From an uncultured Mailhella sp. (GTDB taxonomy: Bacteria; Desulfobacterota; Desulfovibrionia; Desulfovibrionales; Desulfovibrionaceae), in NCBI GenBank assembly GCA_944324625.1, contig CALUWZ010000058.1, positions 1-10,150 of the forward strand: 10,150 nt of DNA, in the 5' to 3' direction. The translations under genes were made by a program, and so were the position numbers. Below are positions 5,263-10,150 of this stretch, in pieces. The notes below the pieces were generated by a model. That model was not told the origin of the DNA, did not search any database, and saw only the letters and a program-made list of their open reading frames with translations. How positions within the stretch are numbered: position 1 is the stretch's first letter; each line of letters opens with the position of its first letter.

Positions 5263-8200
5263 TTATGGTCTTTTCATGTCAAATACAGTTATTTTATGAG
5301 AACCGTCCGTTTCAATTTTCATCTGAATATGAAAGGCAAGAGAGGCAGCGGAATCTGACCGAATATCCATTATCACGGTACCGTCTGCCTGCTCGGCAGC
5401 CTCCATAATGGAATTGCCGTGTTCACTGTACTGTCCGCCGAAAAACAGCGTGCTGTACATTCTGGCCATAACAAGCGATGCCTGAGAAAATGCCTGCAAA
5501 ACGCGGCGCATCTGCCCATAGGAATGGGTCATGCCGCCGACTTTGGCTATAATATCTTTAAACAGGGGGTAATCGGGATTATTTGAATTATCATCAATAA
5601 AATGAGGATGAACACTCAGCGTGTCACCGTTAGAGCTTTTGAATGACAGCAAGGCATTGAAATCCTGTCTGCGAAAATCAGTGACTAAGCCAAAAGCGTT
5701 GTCCTCTGTTATGTCGCGCAAGGAACTCATTGACATGTCCGCCCTGATATCAGCCAAAGACAAGCTTGCTCCCGGTTTGGTCAGCTCAAGCATCTTCCTG
5801 GGCGAAACCCCCAAATTAAAATTGAGCATGGTATTCTGCAGTATTGTTTCCTTAGATGCTGAAGGATCGGCGGCTTTCTGCAATTTCATATACTTATCCG
5901 TAAATGAGCCGATAATCACCGCCCCTGCGTTTTCTTTGTTCAAATCTGACGGAGCCTTGCCGCCTATCAAACACTCCCAAAGCTGTTTGGGAGAAAGCGG
6001 TTTGCCTTTGTTTGCCGCCATTGCCCGAAAAAGCTCATCAGAAGCCGAAGCCACCATATTGGGAATAAAAGACTTAAATCTATGCCTGCCGGCACTTTCA
6101 AGCAGATTATCCGCAGCCGAACTCAAAAAATCCCACTCTTCTTTGGAAAAAGGCGGAATATGCATTGCCAGTACCCGTTCCGTATTGCTTATCTTCCTGC
6201 CTGCTAACGAACTTAATTCACGCATGCACCCTATGCTTTCACCTGCAGGAACCTGTGACGGATGAGTGACTTCATAACTATAATAAAACTGCGGATCAAG
6301 CTTTGCATTGCCCTTTGTTTCCAAAGTAACGGCACTGCGCAGCTGCGTCAGCGATTCGGCAAGAGCCAAAACCGTTTCATTTTCGGCTGCTGAAAGATTT
6401 TTTTCCTTTAAAAGCCACAGAAAAGATCCCGCCACCCTGCGAGCCAGCCCGCTGTTCAGATTTTCTGCCAAATCCTGCATATTCTGCTCTGACAGATTCG
6501 CCTGTTTCAAGGCGGCATTTATCATAAATTTGCAGGAATCCTGCACACCGGCAAAATTCTCCGGAAGTGATTTTCTGACATCATAATATTTTTGCGCAAG
6601 ACTTCTTGCACTCTGCGCAAGCTGCATGCCGCTGGGATCAGGACTGCTCATATCCTTCAGGGCGATCCCGATTTCCTTTGCCCCGAGGGCAAAATCCGTT
6701 ATCGCCTTCAAATCCCGCATACCGCTGGAAACAACACATTCTTTGAGCAAAGCCTTTTCTGCCGCGCTGAAAAGAGGCTCATTCTGTTCGTTGAACTGAA
6801 GCCCTTTGGCAGAAAGATCCGTTTGTTCAGGCAAATTGTCTATTTGCTCAAGAACTGCCTTCAGCTCCAGCAGGCCTTTGGTAATCTCCGTTTCGGCAAG
6901 CCTGTGCAGTACGGCGGTATCTATGCTTTTTCCCTGTTCCGCAGCTTCAGACACGGCTTTATTGACCGCATCTCCAACAGCTTCAGAAAAAGCAGAAACA
7001 GCAATTGCATGCGGATCAATTCCTTCCAAATTGTGCTTTTGAGAGGCTGAAGCAAAAACATCCAAAAAGGCTTGCGGCACTTCTTCGGCAATTCTGCCCG
7101 TATTTGCAATGTAGGCGGAAAAAACCGCTTTGCCCAGTTCCCTGTTGGCAGCGGCAAGCTCCTGTGCGGCCTGATTCGGATCTGCAGGCGCGGCAGGCTG
7201 CGGAATGCGCATGCCGTAATTTTCCGCAAAAGCCCGAAGTGCGGGAGAAAAGTTTTCAGGTTTGACATTGCGTTGAAAGTTCTTTTCAAGGAAATCTTCA
7301 AAAAGCCTGCCGTTCCGTTCAACGGCATCTCTGTCGCCGGGGACGGCAGACTGCGCTTCTTCAAGATTAAATGCCACACGCTGTTCATGGCTCATCAGAG
7401 AAAGAAGGGCTTTGGCATGTCCTTCCAAAGCACGGTAAATCCCCATGCCAATCCCGAAAAATTTCATGCCTCGGGCACCGCCGAGCCCTCCTGCCGCCAA
7501 GCTGTTCAAAGACTGCACTTCACAGGCAAGCTTGCCGAATTTATTAACCGTCCTGGCCAATACTTCATTATACTGTACAGGTTCCAGTCCTCTTCTTGCC
7601 AAAAGAAGCTTTATGGAATCAGCGGCAAATACGGACGCATCGCTGGAGCCGAAATCCCCTTTTATGCTGTGCGCTGCAGAATTCACGGCATCTGCATAAT
7701 CCGCAAGTTTTTGCATAAATTCGTCATTGATTTCCGCACTGTCATTCAAAAGCGGTTCCAAAACAACATCGCCTGCAAGCATGATATTAAGATAACGGGA
7801 CATGGCTGCGGGCGTGAGAGGAGGATCAATTTCAACGGGCGGATTTTCTGCCATCTGCAAAAATTCCGAAAGCAGCGCTTTATTTTCTTCAATAAATTCC
7901 TCAACTGCACGGGTAAGAGCTTCGTTTGACTGATCTTCAGCGGGAATTTGTCCTCCGCCCGCAAGTTCCGTAACTATTTCATTTGCCCGTTCCGCAACTT
8001 TCGGATTATGCCCTATGGCCGCCGCAAATTCCTTCGGAAAATTATACCGCTCCATGACAGGTTCTGCGGCTTTGGTTCCCAAAATTTCCGTCATGAACCC
8101 CTTCACCGCATGCACGCGGTCTGCTTCTGTATTCAAAGATACTTCAGTTCCCAGTGCATAACCGACAAATGCCTTAAATCTTCCGCTGCCGATAAAAGGT

Positions 8201-8976
8201 TCTGCTTCAATTAGAGCATTAAGCAGACTGCCCGCAGTCCGCACATTTTTCAATGCATCAGCAAAATCTTCCGGAAGATCATGCAGCATATTCAGCAATG
8301 CTTTGTTTTCATTGACATAAGACATCATAAAATCATCAGCGGAAAAACTGTCAAAATCCGCAAGCATCTTATCCAGCGTCCTGCCGACAAAACCGCTGTC
8401 CCCAAGTATGGGCCCGCAGTGATTGCTCAAAATTCTTTGAGCCGCATCATTCTTTTTTACTGACCCCAAATCAGGAAGAGCCGTAAAAAAAGACAGCCTC
8501 TTGGGTGCGACTTCGCAGAGATAATAATCTTTTACCGCCTGCCTTATTTCATCGGGAGCATTCAGCGCATGCCCTCTCATCACCGCAAACTGCCCGAAAG
8601 ACGTGCCGTGCCCCTGCGGAATTTTATGGGCCACTGCCAATTCCTTGCCGAGTTTTACGGCTTTTGCCACTTCCATTGCCAGTCGGGTCTGTTTGACTTG
8701 GCCGGCAGTAAGCGGTTTTCCCTCGTTAATCAATTTTTCAAGCGGCGCACGCACTTCAGCCGCAAATTCCATATAACGGCGGTCATTCAAAACCGAGTTT
8801 AAAAAAGCCGCAGCTGCTGCTGCATTTTCTGCCCTGCGGGCAGATACGGAAAGTTTTTTCAGTCCGTGCAGGCCTGAACGGTTTTCAACAGACATTTCAT
8901 CCTGACTGACGTATAATTTTGTGCTGTCGGAAAGTGCGGCAGCATGCTGAAAAAAAGTATTTGCGTCAATGGGCAT
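5263..8976 (-). CDS. Giant unrecognised protein, candidate chaperone-dependent T3SS effector
   Basis: A 1237-residue protein that I do not recognise. It has no signal peptide or clear multi-pass membrane region. Composition is rich in Ala, Leu, Glu, Ser and Asn, reading as mostly alpha-helical. The N-terminus is polar and Ser/Thr/Asn-rich (SDSTKLYVSQDEMSVENRSG, about 17-36), as expected of a T3S signal and chaperone-binding segment, followed by an Ala run near residue 52. A Gly-rich mildly hydrophobic stretch (GGLGGARGMKFFGIGMGIY, about 494-512) and a Pro/Ala linker (about 589-605) divide it. The last 120 or so residues change character: NGDTLSVHPHFIDDNSNNPD near 1115-1135, and alternating strand-like sequence (VIMDIRS, LAFHIQMKIE, KITVFDM) at the end. 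GGGGAG precedes the ATG by about 8 nt. A CesT-like chaperone gene ends 38 nt upstream and sctQ follows. A secreted substrate is the best inference; no enzymatic motif is visible, so activity is unknown. Confidence 0.8.
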   Translation of the reverse strand: MPIDANTFFQHAAALSDSTKLYVSQDEMSVENRSGLHGLKKLSVSARRAENAAAAAAFLNSVLNDRRYMEFAAEVRAPLEKLINEGKPLTAGQVKQTRLAMEVAKAVKLGKELAVAHKIPQGHGTSFGQFAVMRGHALNAPDEIRQAVKDYYLCEVAPKRLSFFTALPDLGSVKKNDAAQRILSNHCGPILGDSGFVGRTLDKMLADFDSFSADDFMMSYVNENKALLNMLHDLPEDFADALKNVRTAGSLLNALIEAEPFIGSGRFKAFVGYALGTEVSLNTEADRVHAVKGFMTEILGTKAAEPVMERYNFPKEFAAAIGHNPKVAERANEIVTELAGGGQIPAEDQSNEALTRAVEEFIEENKALLSEFLQMAENPPVEIDPPLTPAAMSRYLNIMLAGDVVLEPLLNDSAEINDEFMQKLADYADAVNSAAHSIKGDFGSSDASVFAADSIKLLLARRGLEPVQYNEVLARTVNKFGKLACEVQSLNSLAAGGLGGARGMKFFGIGMGIYRALEGHAKALLSLMSHEQRVAFNLEEAQSAVPGDRDAVERNGRLFEDFLEKNFQRNVKPENFSPALRAFAENYGMRIPQPAAPADPNQAAQELAAANRELGKAVFSAYIANTGRIAEEVPQAFLDVFASASQKHNLEGIDPHAIAVSAFSEAVGDAVNKAVSEAAEQGKSIDTAVLHRLAETEITKGLLELKAVLEQIDNLPEQTDLSAKGLQFNEQNEPLFSAAEKALLKECVVSSGMRDLKAITDFALGAKEIGIALKDMSSPDPSGMQLAQSARSLAQKYYDVRKSLPENFAGVQDSCKFMINAALKQANLSEQNMQDLAENLNSGLARRVAGSFLWLLKEKNLSAAENETVLALAESLTQLRSAVTLETKGNAKLDPQFYYSYEVTHPSQVPAGESIGCMRELSSLAGRKISNTERVLAMHIPPFSKEEWDFLSSAADNLLESAGRHRFKSFIPNMVASASDELFRAMAANKGKPLSPKQLWECLIGGKAPSDLNKENAGAVIIGSFTDKYMKLQKAADPSASKETILQNTMLNFNLGVSPRKMLELTKPGASLSLADIRADMSMSSLRDITEDNAFGLVTDFRRQDFNALLSFKSSNGDTLSVHPHFIDDNSNNPDYPLFKDIIAKVGGMTHSYGQMRRVLQAFSQASLVMARMYSTLFFGGQYSEHGNSIMEAAEQADGTVIMDIRSDSAASLAFHIQMKIETDGSHKITVFDMKRP
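5974..5993 (-). repeat. Perfect 8-bp stem within the giant gene
   Basis: CTCCCAAA and TTTGGGAG flank a 4-nt loop inside the coding sequence. In minus-strand RNA it is followed by TGTTTGAT, only weakly U-rich. It could pause transcription but may be chance; it encodes part of PKQLWECLIGG. Confidence 0.3.
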
Positions 8977-9014
8977 AAAAAAGTCTCCCCCAATAAACGT
9001 TTTATAAACAAAAT

Positions 9015-9509
9015 CTAAATCCGAATGAACCGCATATCAGCCATTTCGCTGTTCTGAACGGTTTCATCTTGATTTTCTGCGGCTTTTATTCTTTCTTCAA
9101 TGATTTTTTTCTGTTCTTTTTTCATTTCTTCAAAATAACCGTTCCATTCCTGCGCAAGCAAAATAACCGCGTTCAGCTTTTGAATGAATTCTTCCTGAGA
9201 AAGACCGTAAATCGGCAGAACATAATTATATCCTACCATATTTTTGTTTCTGTCATAACTCAGAACGCCGCCCTTTGATTCCATCAGCAGAAAATTGGCA
9301 GAAAGCAGGCCTTCCAGAACTTCCGCATCATTGTAGCCGTCCAGATATCCAAGCTCCGCATACACAACAAAACTGCGGTCGGCTTCGTTCCACTGCAGCA
9401 GCAAAACTTTGCCGTCAAGCTCAAAGGCCGCCGCCCCTGTCTGCGAAAGCTCTATTTCAATTCCCAATTCTTTGCCCAAACTTTCCATATATGCTCCGGA
9501 TTCCGACAT
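9015..9509 (-). CDS. CesT-like class I T3SS chaperone, cognate of the giant protein
   Basis: A 164-residue acidic cytosolic protein. The layout matches the CesT/SycE fold: an N-terminal helix (YMESLGKELGIEIEL), a strand with AAFELDGKVLLLQWNEADRS, a second strand (FVVYAELGYL), a helix (EVLEGLLSANFLLMES), strands around GVLSYDRNKNMVGYNYVLPI, and a C-terminal helix (SQEEFIQKLNAVILLAQEWN). A charged tail of about 40 residues follows, longer than usual for the family. Such dimers bind the N-terminal region of an effector and deliver it to SctN and SctQ. Start choice: AGGAGG lies 4 nt before the ATG at 9509. It is first in the minus-strand operon, directly before the giant gene, the usual chaperone-substrate pairing. 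A sigma54-type promoter lies about 26 nt upstream of the ATG. The family call rests on pattern, not on a sharp motif. Confidence 0.8.
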   Translation of the reverse strand: MSESGAYMESLGKELGIEIELSQTGAAAFELDGKVLLLQWNEADRSFVVYAELGYLDGYNDAEVLEGLLSANFLLMESKGGVLSYDRNKNMVGYNYVLPIYGLSQEEFIQKLNAVILLAQEWNGYFEEMKKEQKKIIEERIKAAENQDETVQNSEMADMRFIRI

Positions 9510-9544
9510 ACTGCCTCCTCTTTAACATAATTGCACAAACATAT

Positions 9545-9562
9545 TTGCGAAATTCATGCCAA
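9545..9562 (-). promoter_or_regulatory. Sigma54-type (-24/-12) promoter for the chaperone-giant-sctQR operon
   Basis: The minus strand reads TTGGCATGAATTTCGCAA, with GG (9560-9559) and GC (9548-9547) exactly 10 nt apart. Against the sigma54 consensus TGGCACG-N4-TTGCA it differs at one base in each box. A start about 12 nt downstream (near 9535) gives a leader of about 26 nt carrying AGGAGG just before the ATG at 9509. No convincing sigma70 pair with good spacing was found on this strand. Confidence 0.6.
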
Positions 9563-9673
9563 ATCATATTTTATTTTATATCATAATAACACAATAAAAT
9601 AACAAAAGAAAGTTAGTTGGGGCAAATAACAAAAAACTTTTTCGTCCAATAAAGTTGCTGAACAACAAACGAG

Positions 9674-9690
9674 TGCCAACAAAACTGGCA
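9674..9690. repeat. TGCCA-N7-TGGCA inverted repeat, candidate activator site
   Basis: Perfect 5-bp arms with a 7-nt spacer, centred about 147 bp upstream of the inferred start of the minus operon, a usual distance for a sigma54 enhancer site. Its right arm is also the -24 box of the candidate plus-strand sigma54 element, so the two readings compete. Confidence 0.35.
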
Positions 9691-9701
9691 ATAAAACCGC
9701 A
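9686..9701 (+). promoter_or_regulatory. Weaker sigma54-like element for the plus-strand chaperone
   Basis: TGGCAATAAAACCGCA has GG (9687-9688) and GC (9699-9700) 10 nt apart. TGGCA matches the -24 box; the bases after it and the two before GC do not. The leader would be about 78 nt. Confidence 0.3.
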
Positions 9702-9721
9702 ATTTCCCTTTTTCCTTTTTA

Positions 9722-9750
9722 TTGCAATTTAATCTTGTTTTTACTATACT
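9722..9750 (+). promoter_or_regulatory. Sigma70-like promoter for the plus-strand chaperone
   Basis: TTGCAA (9722-9727) and TATACT (9745-9750) lie 17 nt apart, matching 4 of 6 and 5 of 6 consensus bases. A start near 9757 gives a leader of about 33 nt with AAGGA (9778-9782) 7 nt before the ATG. The palindrome ATTGCAAT covers the -35 box and could be an operator. Confidence 0.45.
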
Positions 9751-9789
9751 TTATCATCATAAAAATTTTTCCGCCACAAGGAACACTGC

Positions 9790-10150
9790 ATGAATCAGCA
9801 TGAAATAATGGAAAAACTGTCACAGCAAATGGGGATAACGGTCAAATTCAATGAAATGGGACTTTGCCGCCTGCGTTTTGACAAAAAATTTATTGTAGAT
9901 TTTGAAACAGCCGATAACGAAACGGCAATGTATATTTACTGCAGCCTCGGCCCGCTGCCCGAACAAAACCAAAATGCACGGATTTTGCAGAGAATGATGC
10001 AGGCCCATTATCTCGGCAGGGAAAGCGGACAATGCTGTTTCGGCCTTGACGGCAGCAATGTCATGCTCTTTATGCGTTACGAATTTGCGGGTGCCAAAGA
10101 CAACGATTTATATACCCTGCTGGAAGAATTTCTGGATACGGCAGACTTCT
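9790..10150 (+). CDS. Second CesT-like T3SS chaperone (3' truncated by window)
   Basis: The open frame from ATG 9790 runs off the window end; 120 residues are visible. It shows the same layout as the chaperone at 9015-9509: an N-terminal helix (EIMEKLSQQMGITVKF), a short strand (LCRLRFDKKFIVDFE), a strand (AMYIYCSLGPL), a helix (NARILQRMMQAHYLG), strands (GQCCFGLDGSNVMLFMRYEF) and the start of a C-terminal helix (DLYTLLEEFLDTADF). This fits a class I effector chaperone of about 130-160 residues. AAGGA precedes the ATG by 7 nt. It is divergent from the other chaperone and shares its control region; its substrate is probably encoded just beyond the window. The family call is by fold pattern. 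Confidence 0.75.
   Translation, partial: MNQHEIMEKLSQQMGITVKFNEMGLCRLRFDKKFIVDFETADNETAMYIYCSLGPLPEQNQNARILQRMMQAHYLGRESGQCCFGLDGSNVMLFMRYEFAGAKDNDLYTLLEEFLDTADF

Larger units (their letters stand above)
9510..9789. promoter_or_regulatory. Divergent AT-rich control region between two chaperone genes
   Basis: A 280-bp non-coding region with two outward-facing genes. It contains a strong sigma54-like element for the minus operon, a weaker sigma54-like and a sigma70-like element for the plus gene, and several dyads: AACTTT/AAAGTT at 9635-9656, TGCCA/TGGCA at 9674-9690, GCAATAAAA/TTTTATTGC at 9688-9725, and the palindrome ATTGCAAT at 9721-9728. GCAATTT occurs twice (9699-9705 and 9724-9730). Confidence 0.75.

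Noticed and set aside
7072..7929. 285-codon plus-strand open frame opposite the giant gene
   Set aside because: It is antisense to a strongly supported gene; the translation is Cys/Arg/Phe/His-rich with no motif or ribosome binding site. The same applies to the other long plus-strand frames within 5263-8976 (such as 5621-6265 and 6592-7050).
8266..8279. 14-bp perfect palindrome ATCTTCCGGAAGAT in the giant gene
   Set aside because: It has no loop, lies deep in coding sequence and encodes an ordinary stretch (DLPEDF); it is probably chance.
9673..9690. Second minus-strand sigma54 promoter starting at TTGGCAC (about 9679)
   Set aside because: The -24 box is perfect, but there is no GC 10 nt downstream, which sigma54 requires.
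9688..9725. GCAATAAAA/TTTTATTGC inverted repeat as a terminator
   Set aside because: The stem is AT-rich with a 20-nt loop, no gene ends nearby, and it overlaps promoter-like elements.
1..10150. Mobile elements, CRISPR arrays, tRNA or rRNA genes
   Set aside because: No transposase, terminal repeats, spaced direct repeats or RNA-gene signatures were seen on either strand.

Overview
The window is part of a type III secretion system (T3SS) locus of a Gram-negative bacterium. Coding density is high, base composition is moderate (roughly mid-40s % GC by eye) and codons are A/T-leaning. No species-diagnostic marker is present. A sigma54-type promoter and a T3SS of this layout would fit a deltaproteobacterial (Desulfovibrio-like) host, but that is a low-confidence guess.

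Layout. (1) Positions 2-1822, plus strand: the C-terminal half of the export ATPase SctN, the coiled-coil stalk protein SctO, and a short SctP-like needle-length/substrate-switch protein. (2) Positions 9509 down to 1826, minus strand, one apparent operon meeting sctP head-on with a 3-nt gap. It reads: CesT-like chaperone, a 1237-residue unrecognised protein (candidate effector or other secreted substrate), sctQ (C-ring/sorting platform), sctR (export gate), a STAS anti-anti-sigma-type protein, a RsbW-like HATPase, and an exported lytic transglycosylase. (3) Positions 9510-9789: a 280-bp AT-rich divergent control region. (4) Position 9790 to the window end, plus strand: a second CesT-like chaperone, cut by the window.

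How it works together. SctN, SctO, SctQ and SctR are parts of the export apparatus, and SctP should measure the needle or switch substrate class. The transglycosylase would open peptidoglycan for assembly. The first chaperone, immediately upstream of the giant protein, probably keeps it export-competent. The STAS/HATPase pair is a partner-switching module inside the apparatus operon and is likely to couple secretion state to gene expression or another output.

The main candidates for something undescribed are the 1237-residue protein with its chaperone, the embedded partner switch, the divergent sigma54-like control region, a long hairpin between the giant gene and sctQ, and a probable internal start producing a short C-terminal SctQ.
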